A stretch of DNA of 64,000 nt from Immundisolibacterales bacterium. GTDB taxonomy: Bacteria; Pseudomonadota; Gammaproteobacteria; HK1. A program made the translations under genes and the position numbers. A model generated the notes under the pieces. That model had not been told where the DNA came from, did not search any database, and worked only from the letters and a program-made list of their open reading frames with translations. The DNA lies in the NCBI GenBank assembly GCA_026712715.1, contig JAPOPW010000070.1, positions 48,189 through 112,188 on the forward strand, written 5' to 3'. Shown one piece after another: positions 49,005 through 58,733 of this stretch (positions are counted from its first letter, which is position 1; each line of letters opens with the position of its first letter).

Positions 49005-50027
49005 CTATCCGTCCTGCGCTCGCGCGGTGCGATTCCCTTCCGGCGGTGCGCTGCGCGCGGCGTGTGTTCCGGCGTGAAGATGGCAGGCCACCCCGGCGCC
49101 GTCGGGCAGCTCCGTCCGGCGCGGCATCCTTTGCGCGCAGTCCGGCATCGCCTTGGCGCAGCGCGGGTGAAACGAACAGCCCGGGGGAACGTCGAGGGGA
49201 TCGGGGTAGCTCACCCCGAGGTGGGTGTCGGGGATTCCGAGGGTCGGGTCCGGCGTGAGCACCGACTCGAGCAGGGCCTGCGAGTACGGGTGACGGGGCG
49301 AGTCGAACAGGCTCGCCGTGTCCGCCTCCTCCACGATCCGGCCGAGGTACATGACCGCTACCCGCGACGCCATGTGCTCGACGGCCGCGAGATTGTGGCT
49401 GATGAGGAGATAGGTCAGCCCCAGCTCCGCGCGAAGATCCTGCATGAGGTTGAGAATCTGGGACTGGACGGACACGTCCAGGGCCGAGGTCGGCTCGTCG
49501 CAGATGACCATTCGCGGACGGTTGACCAGCGCCCGGGCGATCGCGACCCGCTGGCGCTGTCCGCCGGAGAGCTGGCCGGGATACTGGTTGAAGAGTCGTC
49601 GCGGCAGGCCGACCAGCTCCATCATCTCTTGCGCCCGGCGCTTCCAGGTCCCCGGGTCCGGGTCGCGCTGCACGCGAAGGGGCTGGGTGACGATGGAGCC
49701 GATCGAGCGGCGCGGATTCAGCGAGGAGTAGGGGTCCTGGAAGATGGGCTGCACGCTGCGGGCGACCTCCATCCGGTCGAGGCTCGAGAGCGGGCGTCCA
49801 TCGATCTCGATCGACCCTTCGCTCGGCGCAATCAGGCCCATCATCATCTTCGCGAGGGTCGTCTTGCCGCAGCCCGACTCGCCGACGAGGGCCATGACCT
49901 CCCCCCGTTCGATACGAAGGCTCACCCGGTTCACCGCCTGGAGCGTGCGCTTTCGTTTCATGAAGCCGCCCGAGACGGTGAAGGTGCAGCTCACCTCCCG
50001 GGCTTCGACGAGGGGGGGCCCGTTCAT
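49005..50027 (-). CDS. peptide ABC transporter ATPase (DppF/OppF-like)
   Basis: A 340-residue ABC ATPase. Walker A is GESGCGKT (~49), the signature is LSGGQRQRVAIARAL (~150) and Walker B/D-loop is DEPTSALD. The C-terminal oligopeptide-transporter tail has cysteines (PGCSFHPRCAKAMPDC) typical of DppD/DppF, sometimes an iron-sulfur site. ATG 50027 overlaps the upstream ATPase stop as ATGA. It is the second nucleotide-binding subunit of the importer encoded at 50024-54562. Confidence 0.92.
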   Translation of the reverse strand: MNGPPLVEAREVSCTFTVSGGFMKRKRTLQAVNRVSLRIERGEVMALVGESGCGKTTLAKMMMGLIAPSEGSIEIDGRPLSSLDRMEVARSVQPIFQDPYSSLNPRRSIGSIVTQPLRVQRDPDPGTWKRRAQEMMELVGLPRRLFNQYPGQLSGGQRQRVAIARALVNRPRMVICDEPTSALDVSVQSQILNLMQDLRAELGLTYLLISHNLAAVEHMASRVAVMYLGRIVEEADTASLFDSPRHPYSQALLESVLTPDPTLGIPDTHLGVSYPDPLDVPPGCSFHPRCAKAMPDCAQRMPRRTELPDGAGVACHLHAGTHAARSAPPEGNRTARAQDG

Positions 50028-51058
50028 TCGGGATTCGTTCGACCGTTGGCCCGGTTGCGTTCCCCGTTGGCGTCCGGGCCGTGATCCGGAGCGAGGATGC
50101 ACCGGTAGCGGTGCCCCGTCTCGACACCATCGCGGAACGCGACGGGTGCCGAGCGGCAGGTCTCTTCCGCATGGGGGCAGCGATCGGCGAAGTGGCAACC
50201 CCTCATTGCGCCGACGAGGGAGGGGACGATTCCCGCAATCGTGCCGAGATGTTCCCCGCGTCGCGTCTTCCCGGGGATGGGGATGCAATCGAGGAGTCCC
50301 CGGGTGTAGGGATGCGCGGGGGTCCGGAAGATCTGCCGCGCCGTGCCCTCCTCGACGATCTGGCCCGCATACATGACCGCGACCCGGTCGCAGAGGCGCG
50401 CCACGACTCCGAGGTCGTGGGTGATGAGGATGAGCCCGGTCGAAAACTCGCGCTGCAGGTCGGAGAGGAGGTGCAGGATCTGGGCCTGGATGGTGACGTC
50501 GAGGGCGGTGGTCGGCTCGTCCGCAATGACGAGGTCCGGCTCGCACATGAGCGCCATCGCGATCATCACCCGCTGCCGGAGTCCGCCCGAGAGCTGGTGC
50601 GGGTATTGCCGCAGGCGCCCCTGCGCCCCGATCATGCCCACTTTCTCGAGCAACCAGGTCGCGCGGTCCCGGGCCTGGGAGGCGCTCGTTCGCCGGTGTC
50701 GCCGCTCGGCCTCGACGAGCTGGTCGCCCACGGTATAGGCCGGGTTCAGGGAAGTCATCGGCTCCTGGAAGATCATGCTCATCCGGTTCCCCCGGAGGTT
50801 CGACATCTCCCGTTCCGAGAGCCCGAGGAGATCCTCGCCGTCGAGGGCGAGCCGGCCCGCCGTTCGCCGTGCCCGCGGCGGCAGCAGGTTCATGAGCGCG
50901 AGCGAGGTCAGCGACTTGCCGCAACCCGATTCCCCGACGATCGCGAGGGTGCGGCCCCGCTCGACGCGGAAGTCGACCTCCTGGACAGGATGGAGGAGCC
51001 CGGCGGGCACCGGGATGTCGACACTGAGGTTCTCGACCTCGAGGATGGGACCGGCCAT
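50024..51058 (-). CDS. peptide ABC transporter ATPase (DppD/OppD-like)
   Basis: A 344-residue ABC ATPase. Walker A is GESGCGKS (~42), the signature is LSGGLRQRVMIAMAL (~153) and Walker B is DLVIADEPTTALD. The tail has the oligo_HPY motif (HPYTRGLLDCIPIPG) and cysteines in GCHFADRCPHAEETC. It partners the ATPase at 49005. It starts 20 bp after the permease at 51079. Confidence 0.92.
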   Translation of the reverse strand: MAGPILEVENLSVDIPVPAGLLHPVQEVDFRVERGRTLAIVGESGCGKSLTSLALMNLLPPRARRTAGRLALDGEDLLGLSEREMSNLRGNRMSMIFQEPMTSLNPAYTVGDQLVEAERRHRRTSASQARDRATWLLEKVGMIGAQGRLRQYPHQLSGGLRQRVMIAMALMCEPDLVIADEPTTALDVTIQAQILHLLSDLQREFSTGLILITHDLGVVARLCDRVAVMYAGQIVEEGTARQIFRTPAHPYTRGLLDCIPIPGKTRRGEHLGTIAGIVPSLVGAMRGCHFADRCPHAEETCRSAPVAFRDGVETGHRYRCILAPDHGPDANGERNRANGRTNPE

Positions 51059-51078
51059 CGCCCCGACCCTGCCGTTCC

Positions 51079-51981
51079 CTACGTCCCGTCCGGGGCGGTC
51101 ACGTCACGCACGCCGTCCCCGAGCAGGTTGATGGCGAGGACCAGCGCGAAGAGCGCCGTACCGGGAATCACGATGAGCCAGCCGTCGAAGAACATGAGGC
51201 CCTTCGCCTCGGAGATCATCAGTCCCCAGCTCGGCTCGGGCGGCTGGACCCCGAGGCCGAGGAAGGAGAGCGCAGCCTCCAGAAGTATGGCGTGGGCCAT
51301 CTCGACCGTCGCCACGACGATCAGGTGGTTGGCCACGTTGGGCAGGATCTCGGTGAACACGATCCGCGACGTGGAGCACCCGAGCGCCTGCGCCGCGGCC
51401 ACGAAGTCGAGGTTGCGCACCTGCATCGTCGCGCTTCGCATCACGACCGCGAAGCGGTCCCAGATGAGGAGGCCGAGGACCCATATGACCACGGTGAGCG
51501 AGGACCCGACCAGGCTCACGACCGCGATCGCCACCAGGACCACCGGCATGGAGAGCCGGGTGGTGATGAGGAAGTTCGCGACCATGTCGACCCGCCCCCC
51601 GAAGAACCCCGCGAGCACCCCGAGCACGGTCCCGATCACGCCGGAGATCAGCATCGCTGAGAATCCGATGACGAGGGAGATGCGCGCGCCCCAGATGAGG
51701 CGCGAGAGGTAGTCGCGCCCGAAGTGGTCGGTTCCGAGGGGATGGATCCAGGTCGCCTTGGCGCTCTCCGACCAGACCGGCGGAATCAGCTTCCTGTCCA
51801 ACACCTGATCGAAGGGGTCGTGCGGGGCGATCCACGGCGCGAACAGGGCGATCAGGATGATCACGGAGAGCACGGTGCATCCGATGAGCAGCCCGGCGTG
51901 CCCGAAGACGCGCCGTCTGAGGAGTGCGCCCGGCGACGGTTCCAGGACCGGGAGGGAGACGATGGTCGCGGCCTTTTCCAT
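51079..51981 (-). CDS. peptide ABC transporter permease (DppC-like)
   Basis: A 300-residue permease. The N-terminal helix is followed by FAPWIAPHDPFDQ, and HPLGTDHFGRDYLSRLIWGARISL marks the DppC type. The ATPase-contact loop (AAQALGCSTSRIVFTEILPN) lies near 205 and the end reads INLLGDGVRD. It is the second channel subunit, 18 bp after the DppB-like gene. Confidence 0.92.
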   Translation of the reverse strand: MEKAATIVSLPVLEPSPGALLRRRVFGHAGLLIGCTVLSVIILIALFAPWIAPHDPFDQVLDRKLIPPVWSESAKATWIHPLGTDHFGRDYLSRLIWGARISLVIGFSAMLISGVIGTVLGVLAGFFGGRVDMVANFLITTRLSMPVVLVAIAVVSLVGSSLTVVIWVLGLLIWDRFAVVMRSATMQVRNLDFVAAAQALGCSTSRIVFTEILPNVANHLIVVATVEMAHAILLEAALSFLGLGVQPPEPSWGLMISEAKGLMFFDGWLIVIPGTALFALVLAINLLGDGVRDVTAPDGT

Positions 51982-51999
51982 GATTCCCCGGGGGCTCCC

Positions 52000-52917
52000 T
52001 CAGACCACCCGGATTCGCGGGTCCAGCCACGCGTTCAGCATGTCCGCGAGAAACGTGAGGACGATGTAGAACACGCTCAGCACGAGCACGATCGCCTGCA
52101 TCATGGGCAGGTCCGCGCGCTGGATCGATTCCCACGCGAGAAAGCCGAGGCCGTTGATGGCGAAGATCGTCTCGATGACGATGGAGCCGCCGAGCATGAA
52201 GCCGAACTGCACGGCGGCGAGCGAAACGACCGGAATGATGGCGTTTCGAAGGGCGTGCTTGAACAGGACCCTCATCGGCCGGAGCCCCTTTGCCCGCGCG
52301 GTGCGGATGTAGTCCGCCGCGAGCACCTCCAGCATGCCCGCCCGGGTGAGTCGCATCACCGCCGGAGTGACGTAGTAGCCGAGCGCGACCGCCGGCATCA
52401 CGAAGTTCGCCCAGGACGCGGTTCCGGTGATCGGGAGCAGCCGCCAGTAGATCCCGAGCCAGAGCATCAGGGTCAGCGCGAACCAGAAGCTCGGCATCGC
52501 CTGCCCGACGACCGCGATCGTGAGCGCCGCCCGGTCGACGAGGCTGTTCGGACGGATTGCGGCGAGCACTCCGAGCGGGACCGAGAGGGTCAAGGCAAAG
52601 GTCAGGGCCAGGAACCCCAGCCACATCGTCGTCGGCAACCGCTCGAAGATGATTCGCGCGACCGGCTCCCTCAGGTAGTGCGACTGGCCGAAATCGCCCT
52701 GCACCGCACGGGCGAGCCAGTCGAGGTACTGGATGAGGATCGGCCGGTCGTAGCCGTAGAACCGACGGATGTTCTCGATGTCTTCCTCCGTCGCGCTCTC
52801 CCCGGCGAGCGCCACCGCCGGGTCTCCCGACAGGTAGATCATGGAGAAGGTGATGAGCGAGACGGTCAGCGCCACGAGGATTGCGACGCCGAGCCGTTTC
52901 AGGAGATAGGCCAGCAT
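52000..52917 (-). CDS. peptide ABC transporter permease (DppB-like)
   Basis: A 305-residue permease opening MLAYLLKRLGVAILVALTVS, with SGDPAVALAGE in the first periplasmic loop, an EAA loop (ARAKGLRPMRVLFKHALRNA, ~205) and the end FLADMLNAWLDPRIRV. These are DppB hallmarks. It forms the channel with the DppC-like subunit. A 112-bp gap separates it from the binding-protein gene. Confidence 0.92.
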   Translation of the reverse strand: MLAYLLKRLGVAILVALTVSLITFSMIYLSGDPAVALAGESATEEDIENIRRFYGYDRPILIQYLDWLARAVQGDFGQSHYLREPVARIIFERLPTTMWLGFLALTFALTLSVPLGVLAAIRPNSLVDRAALTIAVVGQAMPSFWFALTLMLWLGIYWRLLPITGTASWANFVMPAVALGYYVTPAVMRLTRAGMLEVLAADYIRTARAKGLRPMRVLFKHALRNAIIPVVSLAAVQFGFMLGGSIVIETIFAINGLGFLAWESIQRADLPMMQAIVLVLSVFYIVLTFLADMLNAWLDPRIRVV

Positions 52918-53029
52918 GGCGGCGGGTTCCGCCTCCGCTCGGCGCGGCGCTCAGCGCCGCGGTGGGCGCAGCCCGCCCCGTCCCCCTTGGGAAGCGGAGC
53001 GGACGCCGTCGTCTAGTCGCAGAGCGCGA

Positions 53030-54562
53030 TCACTTCCACTTCGCGGCGTAGAAGCGCGGGATCTCGTCCGAGGTGGGGGTGAAGTCGAGGTCCATCGAAA
53101 ACGCGTAGTACTTCGCATAGGTGAACATCGGAAGCCAGTAGAGCTCACCGGAGATCCTGGTGAGCGCCTTCTTGTAGGCCGCCTTGCGAGCCTCCGGATC
53201 GGTCGACGTGTCACCCTCCGCGAGCCAGGCGACCACTTCCGGATCCTTCGCCGGGTCGTCCCGTCCGCCGGAGAAGAAGTGGCTCGTGATCGCCGATACG
53301 TCGGGAATCGACGATGAGCCCCAGGTCATGTGGTTGATCGGGGTCTCGCCTTTCCACACGAGATCCCGGAGCGCCCGGTACTGCATGTACGTGAGCTTGG
53401 CCTTGATTCCCACCTTGGCGAGATCGCCGATGACCGCCTCGGTGTATTCGCGCTGGCGGTACGCGTAGATGTCGAACTCGAAGCCGTCCGCATGGCCGGC
53501 CTCGGCGAGAAGCTGCTTCGCGCGATCGGGGTCGTAGTCCCAGCGGGGCACGTCCTGAGTGCACGCGAACTGGTCCGGATGGCAGGCGGAATGAATGACC
53601 ACCGAGGCGGGGCCGACCATGTTCCGGGTGAGCGCCTCGCGGTCGATTGCGTGGGCGACCGCCGCCCGAACCCGCTTGTCGGTGAAGAAGGTCTGGCCCG
53701 AGTCGCCGTCCACGTCGAACGCGATGTACGAGACCCGCATGGTCTTCGCGTTCTCCACCGTCACCGACCCCATGTCGGAGAGCCGTTCGGCCTGGTCCTT
53801 CGGGACGTCCCAGATCCAGTCGAGCCCCCCGGTCAGGAGCTCCGCGATCTGGGTGTTCATCTCCTTGATGGTGCGGAACCGGATGTTGCCGATGGCGGGT
53901 TTCCCCTTGGGACTGCCGTCGAAGTAGCTCTCGTTCTTCTCCCACAGCACGTACTCGCCCGGCCTGGACTCGACGAACCTGTAGGGTCCCGATCCGACGG
54001 GGGCCACCGCGCCGTAGTCCTTCTTGCCGTCGGCGGCCGTCGGGGCGCCGTCGTAGTGTCCTTCCGGAACCACGAACACCGCGTTCGACAGGTAGGCGAG
54101 GGCGGCCGGGAAGGGCTTGTGCAGGTGAATCCGGACCTTGTAGGGGCCGAGGGTCTCCGCCTGCTTCATCCAGCTCACGTTGCTCGTGGTGAGGACGCCG
54201 CTGTCCGGATTCGAGACGTGGTTGATGGTGTAGGCGACGTCCTCGGCCCCGAAGTCCGATCCGTCGTGGAAGACCACCCCTTCGCGCAGCACGAGGTCCA
54301 TCGTCACGTTGTCGACCCAGGTCCAGGAGGTCGCGAGCAGCGGCTCGAACTCGCCCGAATCCAGGTTCCGGAAGAGCAGGGCGTCCCATCCGAGATGTCC
54401 CATGACGACCAGCTCGCGGGTGTTGTTGTAGTAGGGGTCCACGATCGCCACCTCGCGATCCGTCGCCCAGTTCATCGTGTCGTCGGCGCGGCCGGCCAGC
54501 GCGGTGGCTGACCAGGTGCTCGCGGCGAGCACCGCCGCGCCAAAAAGAAGCCCTTTTCTCAT
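53030..54562 (-). CDS. peptide ABC transporter substrate-binding protein
   Basis: A 510-residue SBP_bac_5 periplasmic protein. The signal peptide (MRKGLLFGAAVLAASTWSATALA) starts at ATG 54562; an in-frame ATG 15 bp upstream is possible and the open frame runs further still. LREGVVFHDGSDFGAEDVAYTI is the family signature (~91). It heads the minus-strand operon binding protein-B-C-D-F. It is distant from the binding protein at 4499, so the two systems are not a recent duplication. Confidence 0.9.
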   Translation of the reverse strand: MRKGLLFGAAVLAASTWSATALAGRADDTMNWATDREVAIVDPYYNNTRELVVMGHLGWDALLFRNLDSGEFEPLLATSWTWVDNVTMDLVLREGVVFHDGSDFGAEDVAYTINHVSNPDSGVLTTSNVSWMKQAETLGPYKVRIHLHKPFPAALAYLSNAVFVVPEGHYDGAPTAADGKKDYGAVAPVGSGPYRFVESRPGEYVLWEKNESYFDGSPKGKPAIGNIRFRTIKEMNTQIAELLTGGLDWIWDVPKDQAERLSDMGSVTVENAKTMRVSYIAFDVDGDSGQTFFTDKRVRAAVAHAIDREALTRNMVGPASVVIHSACHPDQFACTQDVPRWDYDPDRAKQLLAEAGHADGFEFDIYAYRQREYTEAVIGDLAKVGIKAKLTYMQYRALRDLVWKGETPINHMTWGSSSIPDVSAITSHFFSGGRDDPAKDPEVVAWLAEGDTSTDPEARKAAYKKALTRISGELYWLPMFTYAKYYAFSMDLDFTPTSDEIPRFYAAKWK

Positions 54563-54826
54563 CGCAGGATCTCCCATCTCGATGGCTGCATGTGCTGCGG
54601 GCGACGAGCCCGCAATCCGGGGGCGAAGTGTGGCGAGAGCGTCACGAGGAAGCAAGCCGAGCCGCCGTGACCACCCGCATCGAGATGTGGCCGGAAATTC
54701 AGGCGACAGGACTGCCGGTCCAAAGCTAACTGCATGAAAACGAATGACCCGGCCATGCAAGAGCGGAAAAGAGGGAGCTGGTGGAGCGAGTTGCTCGGTA
54801 CCTCCCGGGCCGTGTCCGCGTGCGGG

Positions 54827-55972
54827 TCAGTCGGAGGCGTCCATCCGTTCCGCGAACGCGCGGAAGAGGTAGTGGCTGTCCTGCGGCCCGGGGCTCGCCT
54901 CCGGATGGAACTGCACCGAGAAGACGGGCTTCTCCTTGACCCGAAGCCCGGCCAGGGTGTCGTCGAACAGGCTCACATGCGTGGGCGCGACCGAATCCGG
55001 GAGGCTGTCGCGGTCGACCACGAAGCCGTGGTTCTGGCTCGTGATCTCGATGAGGCCGGTGTCGAGGTTCTTGATCGGGTGGTTCGCGCCGCGGTGCCCG
55101 TTCGCCATCTTGACCGTACGGGCGCCGAGGGCGAGGGCGAGCATCTGGTGACCGAGGCAGATGCCGAAGACCGGTTTCCCGATATCGACCAGCTCCCGGA
55201 TCACCGGTACCGCGTACTCTCCGGTCGCGGCCGGATCGCCGGGCCCGTTCGAGAGAACGATGCCGTCCGGCCCGTGGTCCACGATCTCCGCCGCACCGGT
55301 GTCTGCCGGCACCACCGTCACCTGGCAGCCGAGGTCCGCGAGGGAACGCAGGATGTTGCGTTTCACCCCGTAGTCGATCACGACCACCCGGCGGTGCGGG
55401 CGCGCCTGGCGTTCGTAGCCCGCTCCCGGCCGCCACCTCGCCTCGTCCCAGGTGTAGGGCCGGCGGCAGGTGACCTCCATCGCCAGATCCATGCCCTCGA
55501 GGCCCGGCCAGGCCCGGACCTCGGCCGCGAGGGTGTCGACGTCCACCGTGCCGTGGTCGATTCCGGCGGTCTGAAACCCTTCGGAACGGATGAGCCGGGT
55601 GAGGCGGCGCGTGTCGACTCCCGTGATGCCGACCAGTCCGTTCGCCTCGAGCCAGCCGTCGAGGGGCTCGAGGGCCCGGAAGCTGGAAGGCCCGGTCACG
55701 TCCGACCGGAGAACCAGGCCGCGGGCGGCCGGAAGGTCGGCCTCGACGTCCTCCGCGTTCGCGCCGACGTTGCCGATGTGGGGAAAGGTGAACGCGATGA
55801 TCTGTCCGGCATAGGACGGATCGGTCAGGATCTCCTGGTATCCGGTCATCGCGGTGTTGAAGCAGACTTCGCCGATCGCACGGCCGCGGGCGCCGATCCC
55901 GCGGCCCCGGAACACCGATCCGTCGGCGAGGACGAGGATCGCGGGGGACTCCGATGCGAGTGAGGTGGCCAT
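54827..55972 (-). CDS. carA: carbamoyl-phosphate synthase small subunit
   Basis: A 381-residue CarA. The N-terminal domain begins AILVLADGSVFRGRGIG, with FNTAMTGYQEILTDPSY at ~37. The class I glutamine amidotransferase domain has the nucleophile in GICLGHQMLALALG (Cys ~266) and the catalytic His/Glu in FSVQFHPEASPGP. It supplies ammonia from glutamine to CarB. ATG 55972 is chosen; the frame is open upstream only as shadow. It is on the same strand as carB, but a 6-kb insert of other genes lies between them. Confidence 0.96.
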   Translation of the reverse strand: MATSLASESPAILVLADGSVFRGRGIGARGRAIGEVCFNTAMTGYQEILTDPSYAGQIIAFTFPHIGNVGANAEDVEADLPAARGLVLRSDVTGPSSFRALEPLDGWLEANGLVGITGVDTRRLTRLIRSEGFQTAGIDHGTVDVDTLAAEVRAWPGLEGMDLAMEVTCRRPYTWDEARWRPGAGYERQARPHRRVVVIDYGVKRNILRSLADLGCQVTVVPADTGAAEIVDHGPDGIVLSNGPGDPAATGEYAVPVIRELVDIGKPVFGICLGHQMLALALGARTVKMANGHRGANHPIKNLDTGLIEITSQNHGFVVDRDSLPDSVAPTHVSLFDDTLAGLRVKEKPVFSVQFHPEASPGPQDSHYLFRAFAERMDASD

Positions 55973-56051
55973 GGCGGGATCGTGCCACGGAACGGCCGCC
56001 GGCCGGAACGAGTCCGAGAGAGACAGGCAGTCCGGCCGGGCCGGGCGCCGC

Positions 56052-58715
56052 TCAGAAATGCAGGGAGATGTCGCGGTGCACGGACTGGCAGGCCGCGATA
56101 TCGCGAGCCTGCTCCTTCGTGAGGCGGTCCTGCACCCGCAGGCCGATGCTCTGCCCGATTGCCGCCGCGTACGCGTCGAGGTCGGGCAGAAGCTCGCGGG
56201 CCGCCCGGGTGCGCCACTCGACCTCGCGAGCGTGAAGGTCGCGCGCTTCGGCGACAAGGGTCAACGCCTTGTCGCGGTCGGGGGAGCCGCCGCGCAGCGC
56301 CCGCCGCGCCTTGGTGAGCGGTGACTTGATCTTGCTGCTTCCCGCGACCCGGCCGAGCTCGCGCGACGCCTGCTTGATGGCTTCCATGGCCTCGGCGGGC
56401 GGTTCGGTCGCGACCACGCCCTCGAGGTCCTCGAGCGCCGGTCCGAATTCCTCGAAAGCGGCCGCGTCGGCGACCACCGCCCGGAAGTCCGCAAGGGTGG
56501 TCCAGGCGCTGTCGGCGTTTTGCCGGTAGGTGCGCCGGGCCTTCGCCTGCACGTCCGCGAGCTCGACGTAGCGCGCACGTGCATCGTCCCATTCAGCGGG
56601 GATGGAATCCTCGATCTCGGCTTTGCGCGCCTCGGCCTCCGCGAACCGCCGATCGGTCAATGCCCGGTCCGCGTCGGAGGCGCGCTCGTCGTGGGCGAGC
56701 CGCGACCGGTCGCGGGAGAGGCGCTCCAGATCCTTTTCGACACGGCGAATGTCGGCCTGCTTGCGCCGTACCTCGACGTGCAGCGGGCGGTACTCCGGAA
56801 GGTACGCCTCGACCGCCGCGTCCGCGGTCCGCACACTGTCCGCGAGGTCCATGCTCGCCCGTGCCTGGCCGAAACCATTGCCGAGCCGGTCGCGAAGATC
56901 GGCCGGAAGATAGCTCGTGTCGAGGCCGCCCGCCCGGTCGATGGCGGCGCGGAGATTGTCGCCGTTCGTGTCGTAGTAGGCGAATACGCGCTCCTCCAGG
57001 CAGTGCTGGAGCTTCGGGTTCATGGGCGGGGGCGCGGTCTCCGAGCTCAGGTACACCCGGTTCGGCAGGTAGTTGACGAGGGACGGGAACGCACCCGCGA
57101 TCGCGAGCCCGATGAGCTGCAGCACGATGAACACCGCCGCGCCGCGATAGATTTGCAGGGTCTTGACGATGGCGGGCGCCACCCCGCGCAGGTAGAACAG
57201 GGCGAAGCCGAAAGGTGGGGTCAGGAACGAGGTCTGGATGTTGATTCCAATCATGACCCCGAGCCAGACCGCAGTGATGTTCGCGGACGGGTCCGCGAGC
57301 AGGATGGGGGCGACGATGGGGACCACCACGACCGCGATCTCGATGAAGTCGAGGAAGAACCCGAGGAAGAAGATGACCGCCATCACCACCACGAACTGGG
57401 TCCAGAATCCGCCGGGGAGGCTCGTCAGGTTCTCCCGGACCAGCTCTTCTCCTCCGAACGCCCGGAACGCCGAAGTCAGCATGGCCGCGCCGATGAGGAT
57501 GATGAACACCATGGAGGTGGTCTTGGCCGTCTCGACCATCACCCCCTTGAGCGTGTCCTCGATCCGGTACGCCCGCCACAGGCTCCAGCCGATCGCGACG
57601 ACCAGCCCGACGGTGCCGATCGAGGCGAGGACGATGCCCTGCACGTCCTCCGGGCCGGTGATGTTCTTGACGTTGATGTCGTAGAAGCTGAGCACCACGA
57701 GGAGCTCGGCGAGCGAGAGCACCGCGATGATCGCGGGAGCGAACGCGTTCCGTTGCCCGGCCGAGAGGCGGTAGCCGCCCATGATGAGGGCGCCGATGGC
57801 GCCGATCGCGCCCGCCTGGTTCACGGTGGCGATGCCGGTGATGATCGACCCGAGCACCGCGAAGATGAGGGTGAGCGGCGGCACGAGGGCGAGCACTACC
57901 CGAAGGGCGAAGCTCCAGTCGTACTTCCCGTCGTAGGGGACGGGCGGCGCCGTGTTCGGCCGGAGGAAAGCCTGGCCGAGAATGTAGATCATGTAGATGC
58001 CGACGAGGATGAGCCCGGGAACGAAGGCGCCCATGAACATGTCGCCGGCGCTGGCGGAGACCACGTCGAACTCGGACGGCATCGTGATCTCGCCCGTCGC
58101 CTCCCGGTACTCGGCCTTGCGCGAGGTGCTCGCGATGTCGGCCGCGCTCGCGAGCTGGTCCGCGAGGATGATGAGCACCACCGACGGAGGGATGATCTGC
58201 CCGAGGGTACCGGAGGCGCAGATCGTCCCGGTCGCGAGCGGTTTCGAGTAGTTGTTCCGGAGCATCGCGGGAAGGGAGATGAGCCCCATCGCGATCACCG
58301 TCGCGCCCACGATGCCGGTGGTCGCGGCGAGGAGGGCGCCGACGAAGACGACGGAGATGCCGAGGCCGCCCGGGATCGGCCCGAAGAGCTGGGCCATCGC
58401 GACGAGCAGGTCCTCCGCGATCCTCGAGCGCTGCAGCATGATGCCCATGAATATGAAGAGGGGGATCGCGATGAGGGTGTCGCGTTCGACCTCCCAGTAC
58501 AGACTTCGGAAGTTCGTGACCCCGGCGGTCAGCCAGTCGATTGGACCGCCCTGGGCGAAGTACGCGCCGGTGTCGCCCGCGAAGAGCCAGCCGCAAAGGG
58601 CCGCGATGGCGATGGACGCGATCGCGGAGCCGGGCAGGGCGAATCCGACCGGGAAGCCCGACATGAGCGCGCCCACCATGAGGAGGACGAGCAGGGCGAG
58701 GAAGAGAAGCTCCAT
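56052..58715 (-). CDS. TRAP transporter large permease with long C-terminal extension
   Basis: An 887-residue protein. Residues 1 to ~560 are a DctM-type TRAP large permease with many helices and family stretches such as GIVGATVIAMGLISLPAML and GTICASGTLGQIIPPSVVLI. The last ~320 residues form a soluble, highly charged, heptad-rich region (VRRKQADIRRVEKDLERLSR) that most DctM proteins (~430-500 residues) lack. It would move an organic acid or other small anion with Na+ or H+, using the binding protein at 59840. It lies 18 bp after the DctQ-type subunit gene. Confidence 0.88.
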   Translation of the reverse strand: MELLFLALLVLLMVGALMSGFPVGFALPGSAIASIAIAALCGWLFAGDTGAYFAQGGPIDWLTAGVTNFRSLYWEVERDTLIAIPLFIFMGIMLQRSRIAEDLLVAMAQLFGPIPGGLGISVVFVGALLAATTGIVGATVIAMGLISLPAMLRNNYSKPLATGTICASGTLGQIIPPSVVLIILADQLASAADIASTSRKAEYREATGEITMPSEFDVVSASAGDMFMGAFVPGLILVGIYMIYILGQAFLRPNTAPPVPYDGKYDWSFALRVVLALVPPLTLIFAVLGSIITGIATVNQAGAIGAIGALIMGGYRLSAGQRNAFAPAIIAVLSLAELLVVLSFYDINVKNITGPEDVQGIVLASIGTVGLVVAIGWSLWRAYRIEDTLKGVMVETAKTTSMVFIILIGAAMLTSAFRAFGGEELVRENLTSLPGGFWTQFVVVMAVIFFLGFFLDFIEIAVVVVPIVAPILLADPSANITAVWLGVMIGINIQTSFLTPPFGFALFYLRGVAPAIVKTLQIYRGAAVFIVLQLIGLAIAGAFPSLVNYLPNRVYLSSETAPPPMNPKLQHCLEERVFAYYDTNGDNLRAAIDRAGGLDTSYLPADLRDRLGNGFGQARASMDLADSVRTADAAVEAYLPEYRPLHVEVRRKQADIRRVEKDLERLSRDRSRLAHDERASDADRALTDRRFAEAEARKAEIEDSIPAEWDDARARYVELADVQAKARRTYRQNADSAWTTLADFRAVVADAAAFEEFGPALEDLEGVVATEPPAEAMEAIKQASRELGRVAGSSKIKSPLTKARRALRGGSPDRDKALTLVAEARDLHAREVEWRTRAARELLPDLDAYAAAIGQSIGLRVQDRLTKEQARDIAACQSVHRDISLHF

Positions 58716-58733
58716 GACGGGGTCCGGATCTCG

